Notes: generated from the sequence alone by a model not told the origin. Positions 18,503-28,482 are shown, counted from the stretch's first letter. The stretch is 64,000 nucleotides of DNA from Methylobacterium jeotgali (GCF_022179345.1 NZ_BPQR01000019.1:1-64000); one strand, 5' to 3'. Translations and numbers: made by a program.

Positions 18503-19717
18503 ATGTGGCCGGGAGCCGGGGTCGAGACGGGCGTCATGGCGGGCGAGGCGGCAAGCGCGTTCGGGGATCGGGATAGGCCGGCGCATCCCCGCGTCGAGCC
18601 GCTGCCGGCGCTGACGTCCCTGCGCTTCCTCGCGGCCGTCTACGTCGTCGCCTTCCACTACGACCGCTACTACTTCGCCGCCGCGCCGCGCCTCGACGTG
18701 ATCGGGCTCGGCTTCACCGGCGTGACCTTCTTCTTCGTCCTGTCCGGCTTCATCCTGGCCTACAACTACTGCGGCGTGGACCTCTCGGCGCCGGAGGCGC
18801 GGGGCCGGTTCTACCGGGCGCGGCTGGCGCGCGTGTATCCCCTGTTCCTGCTGTCGCTGGCGCTGCACCTGCCCTGGTTCGCGGGCTGGGTGATGAAGAG
18901 CGAGCCGCCTCTTCAGGGGCTGATGGCCTCGGGCGCCGTCCTGGCGCCGCTCGGCCTCCACGCCTGGCTGCCGGGGGCCGCCTGCTCGCTCAACTGCCCG
19001 AGCTGGTCGATCTCGGTGGAGATCTTCTTCTACGCCCTGTTCCCCGTGCTGCTGCCGCTGGTGCTCCGGCGCCCCTCGCGGGCGCTGTTCGCCACGCTCG
19101 CCCTCTGGGGCGGGCTCGCCGCCATCGCGACGCTGGTCTGGAGCGCCTACGGGGCCGGCGTCTCGCTGATCGAGCCGGAGCCCGGCGGCCTCCTGCCGGT
19201 GCTGGCGGCGCAATTCATCAAGTACTTCCCGCTGATGCACCTGCCGGAGTTCATGGCCGGGCTTCTGCTCTTCACGCTCTGGCAGCGGGTGCGGCCACCG
19301 GTGCCGGTCCTTCTAGCGCTCTCCGCGGCGGGCTTCGCGGCGACGCTGGCCCTGATGCACGCCGCGCCGCAGGCCGTCGTCCATAACGGGCTGTCGATCC
19401 TGGCCTGGGGGCCACTGATCCTCGCAGGCGCCGGGATGCGGGGCGGACCGCTCTGCGCGCGGCCGCTCGTGTTCCTCGGCAAGGTCTCCTTCGCCCTCTA
19501 CCTGCTGCACATCCCCGTCTACGCGGCCCTGAACACGATCGACCGGGCGGTGCTGCACGGGGCGCTGCTCGCCCATCCCTGGCTCGGCGCGACGGTGGCG
19601 AGCCTCGCGGCGCTCGCCGCAGCGACGCTCGCGCACCTGCTCGTGGAGGAGCCGGCGCGGCGCCTCATCCTGCGGGGCTTCCGCCGGGGCGCGCCCGCCG
19701 TGCTCCCGGCCCGGTGA
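18503..19717 (+). CDS. Acyltransferase 3 family membrane protein
   Basis: 404 residues. It is a polytopic inner-membrane O-acyltransferase of the OafA/NodX type, with about ten membrane helices. The conserved first helix motif LTSLRFLAAVYVVAFHY carries the family's catalytic-type His. A second conserved block is LSGFILAYNY, followed by RARLARVYPL. It lacks the C-terminal SGNH domain of larger members. The likely role is acetylation or other acylation of a surface polysaccharide or lipid, but the substrate is unknown. The start could also be the ATG at 18536, since neither has a strong ribosome site. It converges on uvrB with a 3-base gap. Confidence 0.88.
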   Translation: MWPGAGVETGVMAGEAASAFGDRDRPAHPRVEPLPALTSLRFLAAVYVVAFHYDRYYFAAAPRLDVIGLGFTGVTFFFVLSGFILAYNYCGVDLSAPEARGRFYRARLARVYPLFLLSLALHLPWFAGWVMKSEPPLQGLMASGAVLAPLGLHAWLPGAACSLNCPSWSISVEIFFYALFPVLLPLVLRRPSRALFATLALWGGLAAIATLVWSAYGAGVSLIEPEPGGLLPVLAAQFIKYFPLMHLPEFMAGLLLFTLWQRVRPPVPVLLALSAAGFAATLALMHAAPQAVVHNGLSILAWGPLILAGAGMRGGPLCARPLVFLGKVSFALYLLHIPVYAALNTIDRAVLHGALLAHPWLGATVASLAALAAATLAHLLVEEPARRLILRGFRRGAPAVLPAR

Positions 19718-19720
19718 GCG

Positions 19721-22381
19721 TCAGCGCCCGCGGTTCGAGCCCGAGCCGCGGCCCTTGTACTTCGGCCGCTGGCCGCCGAGGCCCTGCGTCGAGCGCGCCT
19801 TCGGGCGCTCCTGCCAGACGGGGGCGCCGACGGGCAGTTCCCGGTCGGTTCCGGGGCCCATGTTGTCGAGGGTGGGCTTCGAGATGCGGCTGCCCTTCTG
19901 CCCGTAGCGGCCGGCCTCTCGCTCGACGTCGCCCTGACGGGCGAGGGGGTCGTCGGAGACAAGAAGCTCCGTCGCCTGGAGGCGCTTGAGCTCGTCGCGC
20001 ATCCGCGCCGCCTCCTCGAAGTCGAGGTCGGCGGCGGCCGCGCGCATGCGCTTCTCGAGGTCGGCCATCACCGCCTTGAGGTTGTGGCCGACGGTGGCCT
20101 CCGTCTTGGAGAGGCCGGTGTCGACCTTGACGTGGTCGCGCTCGTAGACGCTCTCCAGGATGTCGGCGATGCCGCGCTTCACGCTCTGGGGCGTGATGCC
20201 GTGCTCGGCATTGTAGGCGAGCTGCTTCTGGCGGCGGCGCTCGGTCTCGGCCATCGCCCGCTCCATGGAGCCGGTGACCTGATCGGCATAGAGGATGCAG
20301 CGGGCGTCCGCGTTGCGGGCGGCGCGGCCGATGGTCTGGATCAGGGAGGTCTCGGAGCGGAGAAAGCCCTCCTTGTCGGCGTCGAGGATCGCGACGAGGG
20401 CGCATTCCGGGATGTCGAGCCCCTCGCGCAGCAGGTTGATGCCGATCAGCACGTCGAAGGCGCCGAGCCGCAGGTCGCGGATGATCTCGATGCGCTCCAG
20501 GGTATCGATGTCCGAGTGCATGTAGCGCACACGCACGCCGTTCTCGTGGAGATACTCGGTGAGATCCTCGGCCATGCGCTTCGTGAGCGTCGTCACCAGC
20601 GTCCGGTAGCCGGCCTGGGCGACCTCGCGGACCTCGCCCAACAGATCGTCCACCTGGGAGCGCGCCGGGCGCACGTCGATCACAGGGTCGATGAGGCCGG
20701 TCGGGCGGATGACCTGCTCGGCGAAGACGCCCGCCGTGCGCTCCATCTCCCACTTGCCCGGCGTCGCCGAGACGTGGACCGACTGCGGCCGCATCGCGTC
20801 CCACTCCTCGAAGCGGAGCGGGCGGTTGTCGAGGCAGGAAGGCAGGCGGAAGCCGTACTCGGCGAGCGTCGCCTTGCGCCGGAAGTCGCCCCGGTACATG
20901 CCGCCGATCTGCGGCACCGTGACGTGGCTCTCGTCGGTGAAGACGAGGGCGTTGTCGGGCAGGTACTCGAACAGGGTCGGCGGGGGTTCTCCAGGCTTCC
21001 GCCCCGTCAGATACCGCGAATAATTCTCGATCCCGTTGCAGGCACCGGTGGCCTCGATCATCTCGATGTCGAAGGTGCAGCGCTGCTCCAGCCGCTGCGC
21101 CTCGATGAGCCGGCCCATGCGGGTCAGCTCGTCGACCCGGAGCTTCAGCTCGCTCTTGATGCCCTTGATCGCCTGCTGGAGGGTCGGGCGTGGCGTCACG
21201 TAGTGCGAGTTCGCGTAGACCTTCACGAACTTCAGCTCGTTGATCTTCTTGCCGGTGAGAGGATCGAACTCGACGATCGACTCGATCTCGTCGCCGAACA
21301 GGCCGATGCGCCAGCCGCGATCCTCCAAGTGGGCGGGCCACAGCTCGATCACGTCGCCGCGGACCCGGAAGGTGCCGCGTGCGAAATCCGACTGGATGCG
21401 CTTGTACTGCAGCGCCACCAGGTCAGCGACGAGCTGGCGCTGCTCGATCTTCTCCCCGAGCGTCACGGTGAAGGACATCGCCGTGTAGGTCTCGACCGAG
21501 CCGATGCCGTAGATGCACGACACCGAGGCGACGATGATCACGTCGTCCCGCTCCAAGAGCGCCCGGGTCGCCGAGTGCCGCATGCGGTCGATCTGCTCGT
21601 TGATCGAGGATTCCTTCTCGATGAAGGTGTCCGAGCGCGGGACGTAGGCTTCCGGCTGATAGTAGTCGTAGTAGGAGACGAAGTACTCCACCGCGTTTTC
21701 GGGGAAGAAGCTCTTGAACTCCCCGTAGAGCTGGGCGGCGAGGGTCTTGTTCGGCGCCAGGATCAGGGCCGGGCGCTGCGTCTCCTCGATGACCTTGGCC
21801 ATCGTGAAGGTCTTGCCCGAGCCGGTAACGCCGAGCAGCACCTGATCGCGCTCCGCGGCCTTCACGCCCTGGACGAGTTCGGCGATGGCGGTGGGCTGGT
21901 CGCCGGCCGGAGTGAACTCGGATTTCAGCGTGAAGCGGACGCCGCCCTCGGATTTCGCCGGCCGCTCCGGCCGGTGCGGCACCCAGGCCTGCCCGTTCTT
22001 GAAGAGCGGGTTGCCCTCGGTGAGAAGCTTCTCGAGGGCCTCGACGGTGGCCGAGACGCCCTCGCTGGCCAGCGATACCGGCTCCGGGTCGGGCGCGCCG
22101 GCGGGCAGCGGACCGTCCTCGGGCGCGGCGAGGCCGAGCGCCTGGGCGAGGCGCGGGTCGACCTCGGCGGCGTCGCCGATCGCGTAGCCCGACTGCGGGG
22201 CCTCGGCGAAGCCGTTCTCCGCCCGCTTGCGGCCCTTGGCGGGTTTCGCGGGCGCCTCCGCCTTCACCCGCTCCCGGTTGAGGGCGGGGCTGAGAAGCGC
22301 GGCGAGATGCTCGTCGAGCGGCTTCAGCTCGGGCTTCTCCGCCTTCCCGGAGGCGGAGCGAGGCTTCTTCGGAGTCGGCAT
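19721..22381 (-). CDS. uvrB: Excinuclease ABC subunit UvrB
   Basis: 886 residues. It is the damage-verifying helicase-like subunit of nucleotide excision repair. It shows Walker [12 protein letters not shown], the beta-hairpin region [28 protein letters not shown], helicase motif [11 protein letters not shown] and the C-terminal UVR domain ([15 protein letters not shown]). About 150 residues precede the normal start, Lys/Ala/Pro-rich and then acidic; E. coli UvrB has 673 residues in all. A further basic tail of about 80 residues follows the UVR domain. I see no LexA-type GAAC/GTTC pair upstream. Confidence 0.96.
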   Translation of the reverse strand: MPTPKKPRSASGKAEKPELKPLDEHLAALLSPALNRERVKAEAPAKPAKGRKRAENGFAEAPQSGYAIGDAAEVDPRLAQALGLAAPEDGPLPAGAPDPEPVSLASEGVSATVEALEKLLTEGNPLFKNGQAWVPHRPERPAKSEGGVRFTLKSEFTPAGDQPTAIAELVQGVKAAERDQVLLGVTGSGKTFTMAKVIEETQRPALILAPNKTLAAQLYGEFKSFFPENAVEYFVSYYDYYQPEAYVPRSDTFIEKESSINEQIDRMRHSATRALLERDDVIIVASVSCIYGIGSVETYTAMSFTVTLGEKIEQRQLVADLVALQYKRIQSDFARGTFRVRGDVIELWPAHLEDRGWRIGLFGDEIESIVEFDPLTGKKINELKFVKVYANSHYVTPRPTLQQAIKGIKSELKLRVDELTRMGRLIEAQRLEQRCTFDIEMIEATGACNGIENYSRYLTGRKPGEPPPTLFEYLPDNALVFTDESHVTVPQIGGMYRGDFRRKATLAEYGFRLPSCLDNRPLRFEEWDAMRPQSVHVSATPGKWEMERTAGVFAEQVIRPTGLIDPVIDVRPARSQVDDLLGEVREVAQAGYRTLVTTLTKRMAEDLTEYLHENGVRVRYMHSDIDTLERIEIIRDLRLGAFDVLIGINLLREGLDIPECALVAILDADKEGFLRSETSLIQTIGRAARNADARCILYADQVTGSMERAMAETERRRQKQLAYNAEHGITPQSVKRGIADILESVYERDHVKVDTGLSKTEATVGHNLKAVMADLEKRMRAAAADLDFEEAARMRDELKRLQATELLVSDDPLARQGDVEREAGRYGQKGSRISKPTLDNMGPGTDRELPVGAPVWQERPKARSTQGLGGQRPKYKGRGSGSNRGR

Positions 22382-22504
22382 CCGACAGATATGGCCGCGA
22401 ACCGGCGCGTCGCAAAGGTCTGTGCCGTCGCGCGCTTGTCGGCACGGCTATGGGCGGCTAGCCCTTCGCGCCCTGCCGGGTCCGGACCGGCAAGAAGGAT
22501 GCCC

Positions 22505-23002
22505 ATGCGCCACACGATCGTCCGCCTGAGCCTCGGAGCCGCCATGCTCGCCGGGTCCGGCCTCGCCATGGCCGCCGAGACCCTGCCCGCCCGCAAGGCC
22601 GGCCTCTGGGAGTCGAAGACCACCTCCGCCGACGCCAACGTCACGGCGCGCCAGTGCATCGACGAGAAGACCGACCAGCTCGCCGAGAGCACGCTGGGCG
22701 GCCTCGGCACCTGCTCGAAGCGCGCGCTCGTCAAGACGAGCACCGGCTACGCGACCGAGTCGGACTGCAAGATCGGCCCCATCTCCGCCTCCGGCAAAGG
22801 CACGATCACCGGCGACTTCAACAGCCGCATCCGCATCGAGACGACGAGCGTTCTCACGGGCATCCCGAACACGAAGGAGCCCGTCACCAAGTCCATGGTC
22901 ATCGAGGCGACCTGGCTCGGCCCCTGCGAGAAGGGCCAGAGCCCCGGCGACATCATCCTGCCCGACGGCAAGGTGGTGAAGATGCCGGTGGCACCCCGTT
23001 GA
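22505..23002 (+). CDS. DUF3617-type exported protein
   Basis: 165 residues with a signal peptide (MRHTIVRLSLGAAMLAGSGLAMA/AE). The mature part has the pattern of DUF3617: an opening RKAGLWESKTT, ARQCIDEKTDQ, four cysteines and SMVIEATWLGPC. The function is unknown and the site is the periplasm. The start at 22505 is 6 bases from AGAAGG; an ATG two codons earlier would be too close to it. It is the first gene of a four-gene co-directional run to 25877. Confidence 0.8.
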   Translation: MRHTIVRLSLGAAMLAGSGLAMAAETLPARKAGLWESKTTSADANVTARQCIDEKTDQLAESTLGGLGTCSKRALVKTSTGYATESDCKIGPISASGKGTITGDFNSRIRIETTSVLTGIPNTKEPVTKSMVIEATWLGPCEKGQSPGDIILPDGKVVKMPVAPR

Positions 23003-23502
23003 CGGTCGCGAGCGGCGACGGCGGCCGGCCCATCGATCCCGGCACCCGGATCGGTCACGTCCACCTCAAGGTGGCGGAGATCGAGCGGGCGCTGGGCTTC
23101 TACTGCGGCGTTCTCGGCTTCGCGCTGACGCAGCGCTTCGGCGGTCAGGCGGCGTTCGTCTCGGCCGGTGGCTATCACCACCATATCGGCCTCAACACCT
23201 GGGAGAGCGCCGGCGGCAGTCCGCCTCCGCCCGGCACGACCGGGCTCTACCACCTCGCGATCCTCTACCCGACGCGGGCGGCGCTCGCCGACGCCCTGCG
23301 CCGGGTCGAGGCCGCCGGCATCCCCCTCGACGGGGCGAGCGACCACGGCGTCAGCGAGGCGCTCTACCTGCGCGATCCGGACGGGAACGGCGTCGAGCTC
23401 TACCGCGACCGCCCGGAGGCGGAATGGCCGCAGGACTCGCGGGGCGGCCTCGCCATGGTGACGCGCCGGCTCGACCTCGACGCCCTGCGCCGGGAGCGCT
23501 GA
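22999..23502 (+). CDS. VOC family (glyoxalase/extradiol dioxygenase-like) protein
   Basis: 167 residues from a TTG start that overlaps the previous stop (TTGA), implying translational coupling. It has a paired beta-alpha-beta-beta-beta fold: HVHLKVAEIERALGFY opens the first half and GLYHLAILYPTRAALADAL the second. Candidate metal ligands are His in HVHL, HHHIG and LYHLA and Glu in GVELY. The YLRDPDGNGVELYRD block is typical of CatE-like dioxygenases, but the substrate cannot be told. No ATG fits the conserved N-terminus, so the TTG start is an inference. Confidence 0.85.
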   Translation: MTVASGDGGRPIDPGTRIGHVHLKVAEIERALGFYCGVLGFALTQRFGGQAAFVSAGGYHHHIGLNTWESAGGSPPPPGTTGLYHLAILYPTRAALADALRRVEAAGIPLDGASDHGVSEALYLRDPDGNGVELYRDRPEAEWPQDSRGGLAMVTRRLDLDALRRER

Positions 23503-23556
23503 CGCCTTTACCGGAGGGGCGAGCGCGCCAGATTCGGCGGTACACCGGAGCCCTTC

Positions 23557-24084
23557 ATGACCGACGACGCCCGCCCCGCCCTCGACGACGCGACCCTCGC
23601 CTTCGCCGGCCGTGTCTTCCAGTTCGCGCGGATGGGCCACGCCGCCGAGTTGGCGGAGCTGTTTGCCCAGGGGCTGCCGGCGAACCTGCGCAACGACAAG
23701 GGCGACAGCCTGCTCATGCTCGCCGCCTATAACGGCCAGGCCGAGGCCGCCCGCGTCATCCTGGAAGCCGGTGGCGACACCGAGCTCGCCAACGATCGCG
23801 GCCAGACGCCGCTCGCCGGCGCCGCCTTCAAGGGTGACGCAGGCATGGTGCGGCTCCTCCTCGATCACGGCGCGCCCGTCGACGGCGCCGGAGACGGCAC
23901 CCGCACCGCCCTGATGGTCGCGGCGATGTTCGACCGGATCGAGATCGTCGACCTGCTCCTCGCCGAAGGCGCCGACCCGGCCCGACTGGACGGCTCCGGC
24001 CAGACCGCCGCCGACATGGCCCGCGCCATGGGCGCGCAAGTCACGCCCGCGAGGCTGGACGAAGCGGCGGCCGGCAAGGCCTGA
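23557..24084 (+). CDS. Ankyrin-repeat protein
   Basis: 175 residues with about four ankyrin repeats (GDSLLMLAAYNGQAEAARVIL, GQTPLAGAAFKGDAGMVRLLL and TALMVAAMFDRIEIVDLLL, each split from its neighbours by a G-A/D turn). There is no signal peptide, so it is probably cytoplasmic and binds a partner protein. The residues before repeat 1 (VFQFARMGHAAELAELFAQG) form a capping half-repeat. It lies between the VOC and quinoprotein genes. Confidence 0.9.
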   Translation: MTDDARPALDDATLAFAGRVFQFARMGHAAELAELFAQGLPANLRNDKGDSLLMLAAYNGQAEAARVILEAGGDTELANDRGQTPLAGAAFKGDAGMVRLLLDHGAPVDGAGDGTRTALMVAAMFDRIEIVDLLLAEGADPARLDGSGQTAADMARAMGAQVTPARLDEAAAGKA

Positions 24085-24104
24085 CGCGACGGGGGGAGGG
24101 CGGC

Positions 24105-25877
24105 ATGATGCGCGGCGGATCGATCACGGGGCCGGCGCTGCTGGCGATCCTCATCGGCGTGTCATCCGCGAGGGCGGCGGAGGGCGACTGGCCGGCCTTC
24201 GCAGGCGGGCCGGAGAACCGCAACTTCTCGGGGCTCGCGCAGATCGACCGCGGCAACGTCGCCCGCCTGCGCCCCGCCTGGATCTTCCAGACCGGCGTCA
24301 CCGGCACCTTCCAGGCGCAGCCCGTCGTGGTCGACGGGACGCTCTACGTCTCGACCACGCAGAACCACGTCGCGGCGATCGAGGCGAAGTCCGGCCGCGT
24401 GCTCTGGACCTACACGCATCGCGCCCGCACGGAGAAGGTGTTCGGCCCGCCCTCGAACCGGGGCGTCGCGGTCTCGGGCGGGCTCGTCTTCGAGGCGACC
24501 ATGGACGGGCGCCTCCTCGCCCTCGACGCCGGCAGCGGGCGTGTCGTCTGGGACAAGGAGGCGGTGCGGCCGGAGGAGGGCGAGAGCGAGACAGCCTCCG
24601 GTCTCGCCGCGCAGCTCGGCGGCAAGCCCGTGCAGGGCTCGAGCCGCCTCGGCTTCAAGATGCCGCCGCTGGTGGCGGACGGGCTCGTCATCGTCGGCGT
24701 GACGGGGGCGGGCTACGGCCTCCACGTCGAGGACGAGAAGGGCGGCCTCGACGGCGGCTCGGTGATCGGCATCGAGGGCGGCTACGGCCGCCGGGGCTGG
24801 CTGGCCGCCTACGACGCGCGCACCGGCGAGGAGCGCTGGCGCTGGTACGTCACCAAGGCGGACGGCTGGGAGGGCGGCTACGTCACCGCGACGCCGGACG
24901 GCACGCCGCTGCACCGGGACGTCGCGGCGGAGAAGGCGGCCGCGCCCGCCAACCGCGACGCCTGGCGGGTCGGCGGCGGATCCCTCTGGATGACGCCGGC
25001 CTACGACGCCGAACTGGGGCTGATCTACCTCGGCACCGGCAACCCAGCGCCGCAGAACCTCGGCCTCTCCCGGCCCGGCGACAACCTCTACACGATGAGC
25101 CTCGTCGCCCTCGACGTGGCGACCGGGAAGCTGCGCTGGCACTTCCAGCAGGTGCCTCACGAGGAGTGGGGCTACGACGTCGCGAGCCCGGCCTTCCTCC
25201 TCGATCATCCCGGCGAGGACGGACCGGTGAAGGCGGTCGCCCAGGGCAGCAAGACCGGCTGGATCTTCGTGCACGACCGGCGGGACGGGCGGCTGCTGGC
25301 GCGCTCGCGGCCCCTCATCACGCAAAAGAACCTGTTCGCGCCACCGACCCCCGAAGGCACCGTGGTGAGCCCGGGCCCCCTCGGCGCCATCTCCTGGCAT
25401 CCCGTCGCCTACGATGCCGCGCGCGGCCTCGCCTTCGCGCAGGTCCGCCACGGGGCGGCGACCTACACGGTCAAGACGCTGCCGGGCGCGGAGGGCCGCC
25501 CGCCGATCCGCTACACCGAGACCGGGGAGGCCAGGGCCGAACCGAGCTTCAGTACCCTGACGGCCGTCGACCTCGCCGAGGGCGGCGGGATCGCCTGGAC
25601 GGTGAAGGCCGGCAGCCGGCTCTCCGGCGGGACGCTCGCCACGGCCGGCGGCCTCGTCTTATCCGGGGAGGAAGACGGGCATCTCGACGCCCACGATGCC
25701 GAGACCGGCCAGATGCTCTGGCGCTTCCAGTGCGGCGCCGGGATCGGCGGGCCGCCGATGACCTTCTCGGTCGAGGGGCGGCAGTACGTGGCAGTGGCGG
25801 CGGGCGGCGCCTCCTTCACCAAGTCGTCCGGCTTCGGCACCGGCGACGCGCTGGTCGTCTTCGCGCTGCCGGACTGA
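24105..25877 (+). CDS. PQQ-type quinoprotein dehydrogenase-like protein, divergent active site
   Basis: 590 residues with a signal peptide (cleavage about ARA/AE) and an eight-bladed propeller. Trp-docking repeats of the A-x-D-x-x-(T/S)-G-x-x-x-W type recur (EAKSGRVLWTY, YDARTGEERWRW, LDVATGKLRWHF, DAETGQMLWRF). Methanol and ethanol dehydrogenases use Glu and Asn for Ca/lanthanide, a catalytic Asp and a vicinal Cys-Cys. Here the Asn is present (GTGNPAP, Asn313). The catalytic Asp position of EW-D-Y is Gly356, with Asp358 two residues on. The Glu region reads GIEGGYGRRG, and PPSNRG replaces the Cys-Cys block. There is no haem CxxCH. It is probably periplasmic; whether it binds PQQ or oxidises alcohols is doubtful. 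Confidence 0.82.
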   Translation: MMRGGSITGPALLAILIGVSSARAAEGDWPAFAGGPENRNFSGLAQIDRGNVARLRPAWIFQTGVTGTFQAQPVVVDGTLYVSTTQNHVAAIEAKSGRVLWTYTHRARTEKVFGPPSNRGVAVSGGLVFEATMDGRLLALDAGSGRVVWDKEAVRPEEGESETASGLAAQLGGKPVQGSSRLGFKMPPLVADGLVIVGVTGAGYGLHVEDEKGGLDGGSVIGIEGGYGRRGWLAAYDARTGEERWRWYVTKADGWEGGYVTATPDGTPLHRDVAAEKAAAPANRDAWRVGGGSLWMTPAYDAELGLIYLGTGNPAPQNLGLSRPGDNLYTMSLVALDVATGKLRWHFQQVPHEEWGYDVASPAFLLDHPGEDGPVKAVAQGSKTGWIFVHDRRDGRLLARSRPLITQKNLFAPPTPEGTVVSPGPLGAISWHPVAYDAARGLAFAQVRHGAATYTVKTLPGAEGRPPIRYTETGEARAEPSFSTLTAVDLAEGGGIAWTVKAGSRLSGGTLATAGGLVLSGEEDGHLDAHDAETGQMLWRFQCGAGIGGPPMTFSVEGRQYVAVAAGGASFTKSSGFGTGDALVVFALPD

Positions 25878-25880
25878 GGC

Positions 25881-27200
25881 TCAGCCGGCGACGGGCTTGA
25901 GCGCCGCCCGCATCCGCAGCCCGAATACCGCGAGGATGAACAGGCACCAGGGCGGCGCGTTCGGGCTGTAGAGGGTCGACTCGAACGAGGCGGAGGTCAG
26001 CCCGTACATCCACAGGCGCAGGAACAGCATCGTCGCCGGATCGATGGCGCCGGTCGGCGCCGCCCGCTGGAGGTCGCGCAGGGGCATCCAGGCGAAGGCG
26101 ATCAGCGTCAGGGCGAGGCCGGGCAGGCCGATGACCAGCGCCGTGTCGATGAAGCCGTTGTGGCCGTGGTCGGCGGTCTGCACCCAGGTCAGCGCCTCGG
26201 CGCCGCCGTACATCGTCCGCTCGGTCCGCCAGAACGCACCGTAGCCCCAGCCGGTGACGGGCCGCTCGGAGATCTTCTCGGCGGCGAACTCCCAGATCTC
26301 GGTGCGGCCGGTGAAGGAGGTGTCCGGCAGGACCTTGCCGACATTCTCCTCGACGGCCGGCACGAAGACCGATCCGAGGGTGATGACGGAGAGCGCCAGC
26401 ACCGGCCCGAGCAGCAGCCCAGCCCGCAGCAGCCGCCCCGGGAGCAGCCGGCAGAGGCCTGTGGAGACGAGCACGATCGGCACCAGGGCGATCGCTGTCT
26501 TGGAGGTCGTGCCCGCCAGGAACACGGCCGCGCCCGCGACGATCGCCCAGCCGATCGCCCGCTCGCCGCTCGCGACCACGAACAGCCCGACGAGGACCAA
26601 CATCGCCATGACGCCGCCGGCCTCGTTCTTGTGCGCGAAGAGGCCCCGCCACAGGCCGGTATGAGCGGGCTCGTTGAGCAGGTCGAAGCTGTTGTGAACG
26701 GACAGGCCCGGCACCAGCGCCACGGCGAGGAAGGAGCCGCCGATCAGCACCGCGCTGACGCCCGCCAAGGTCAGCGCGAACTGGCGGACCGAGCGCATCA
26801 GCACCAGCACCCCGGCGGCGAGCACCGCGACGATCCCGAGGAGCACGGCGCGGCGGATCGAGAGCAGCGGATCGGCGGAGGTCAGCAGCGTCGCGCCGAG
26901 CCAGGCGGCGCAGGCGAGCAGCGGCAGGCTCAGGAGCGGCCGCAGCCGCTCGATCCCGAGCCGCCACAGGGCCCAGGCCATCGCCGCGAACAGGCCGAGG
27001 AACAGCACCTGGGTCTTGAGGTTGCCGCCCTCCCAGGCGTCGAGATGGGCCGGGTTGCTGAGGTCGGTCAGCGGCGTGTGGTTGAGGAAGGCGAGGAGAC
27101 AGGCCCCGGCGAGCCCCATGCGCAGGCCGTCCGGCAGGTCGCGGGCGGCCGCGTCCCGTCCGGTTCCCGCTCGCAGGGCGTGGTCGGCAGCCGACGACAT
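25881..27200 (-). CDS. O-antigen ligase/polymerase-like membrane protein
   Basis: 439 residues with about ten to eleven membrane helices and one larger periplasmic loop before the last helices, the layout of the Wzy/WaaL/ExoQ family. The motif LFAHKNEAGG matches the conserved H-K-N of ExoQ-type exopolysaccharide polymerases, and GWGYGAFW lies in the large loop. It probably polymerises or ligates a surface glycan at the outer face of the inner membrane. No glycosyltransferases are adjacent, so its substrate is unknown. It converges on the quinoprotein gene (3-base gap) and is divergent from the xylanase. Confidence 0.85.
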   Translation of the reverse strand: MSSAADHALRAGTGRDAAARDLPDGLRMGLAGACLLAFLNHTPLTDLSNPAHLDAWEGGNLKTQVLFLGLFAAMAWALWRLGIERLRPLLSLPLLACAAWLGATLLTSADPLLSIRRAVLLGIVAVLAAGVLVLMRSVRQFALTLAGVSAVLIGGSFLAVALVPGLSVHNSFDLLNEPAHTGLWRGLFAHKNEAGGVMAMLVLVGLFVVASGERAIGWAIVAGAAVFLAGTTSKTAIALVPIVLVSTGLCRLLPGRLLRAGLLLGPVLALSVITLGSVFVPAVEENVGKVLPDTSFTGRTEIWEFAAEKISERPVTGWGYGAFWRTERTMYGGAEALTWVQTADHGHNGFIDTALVIGLPGLALTLIAFAWMPLRDLQRAAPTGAIDPATMLFLRLWMYGLTSASFESTLYSPNAPPWCLFILAVFGLRMRAALKPVAG

Positions 27201-27344
27201 CGGGACGGGGCCTCGCGCGGGCGCACCCCTCGTCGCCCTCGGGCGGAGTATAGCGCGGCGGCGGCGGGCTCCCGCGGGTTTCGCCCCTTAAGGTTGATGC
27301 CGCCTCCGGCGCCTCCGCGCGGCGGGCCGTGCTAGCCTGTCGCC

Positions 27345-28480
27345 ATGCCCCCACGCCTGCCCGGACCGACGCTCAGCCGCCGCGAATGGATCGCCGGCGC
27401 GGCCACGCTCGGCGCCTTGCCGGCCCTGGCCTACGCGCCGGACGGTCTCGCCGCCGCCGCAGGCCGGATCGGCATCGCCTATGGCAGCGCGGCGGTCCAC
27501 CCGATGATCGAGCGCGATCCGGACTACGCGGCGGCGCTGGCGCGGGAATGCGGCCTCCTCGTCTGCGAGAACGCCACCAAGATGGACGCGGTGCTGCCGC
27601 GCCCCGATCTCGTCAGCTACGCCGCAGCCGACGCGACCCTGGCCTTTGCCACGCGGCACCGGATGCGGATGCGGGGACACACGCTCATCTGGCACGAGGC
27701 GATCCCCGCCTGGGTCCGCCCGCGCATCGCGGGACCGGGCGCGGAGACCTTTCTGCGGCAGTGGATCACCTCGGCGGCCGGGCATTTCCGCGGCCGCTTC
27801 GAGAGCTGGGACGCGGTCAACGAGATCGTCGCGCCGGAGGAGGGCCGGGCGGACGGGTTGCGCCGCTCGCCCTGGCTCGCCGCGCTCGGTCCGCGCTACG
27901 TCGACCTCGCCTTCCAGATGCTCGCCGAGGTCGACCCCGCCGCCGCGGGCGTCTGGAACGAGAACGACTGCGAGCAGGCCGCGCCCTGGATGGAGGCCCG
28001 CCGCGCCCTCGTCCTGCGCACCCTGGAGGGCCTGAAGCGGCGCGGCGTGCCAATCCGCCGGCTCGGCCTACAGGGACACCTCTACAGCACCTTCCCCCTC
28101 GATCAGGGCAAGCTGCGGGCCTTCCTGCGGGAGGTCGCGGGCCTCGGCCTCGCCATCGAGATCACCGAGCTCGACGTGGACGACCGCGCCTTCCCCGCCG
28201 ATCCGCAGAAGCGCGACCAGGGCGTCGCCGATCTCGGACGGCGCTTCCTCGACACGGTGCTCGACGAGCCGGCAGTGCTCAACGTCGTCACCTGGAACGT
28301 CACCGATCGCGGCACATGGCTGAACGCCTCGCCGATCCGGCGCCGTCCGGACGGGCTGCCGCAGCGGGCCCTGCCGCTCGACGCGCAGTATCGGCGAAAG
28401 CCGCTCTGCAGGCCATGAAGCGCGCCTTCGAGGCCGCGCCGGACCACGCGGCGGCCCGCGCCGGGTTGCGAAAGGCCTGA
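27345..28480 (+). pseudogene. GH10 endo-1,4-beta-xylanase with a C-terminal frameshift
   Basis: The open frame runs 27345-28418 (357 residues). It has a twin-arginine-type signal (SRREWIAGAATLG) and a GH10 barrel with acid/base Glu160 in SWDAVNE, nucleophile Glu275 in ITELDV and GHTLIWHE. It ends YRRKPLCRP-stop. Adding one G after base 28408 restores YRRKPLWQAMKRAFEAAPDH, the expected C-terminal helix, up to a stop at 28478-28480. So a single-base deletion near 28407-28410 truncates the last helix, or it is a sequencing error. Both catalytic residues are upstream of the break, so some activity is possible. An exported xylanase would suit plant association. Confidence 0.85.
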
Positions 28481-28482
28481 GC

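Noticed and set aside
20084..22480. A very long plus-strand frame opposite uvrB
   Set aside because: Its protein is Asp/His/Leu/Arg-rich shadow sequence opposite a clear UvrB. Only its last part (from 22505) is a real gene.
22382..22504. A possible LexA site upstream of uvrB
   Set aside because: Alphaproteobacterial LexA needs GAAC-N7-GAAC or GTTC-N7-GTTC; the only GAAC here lacks a partner at that spacing.
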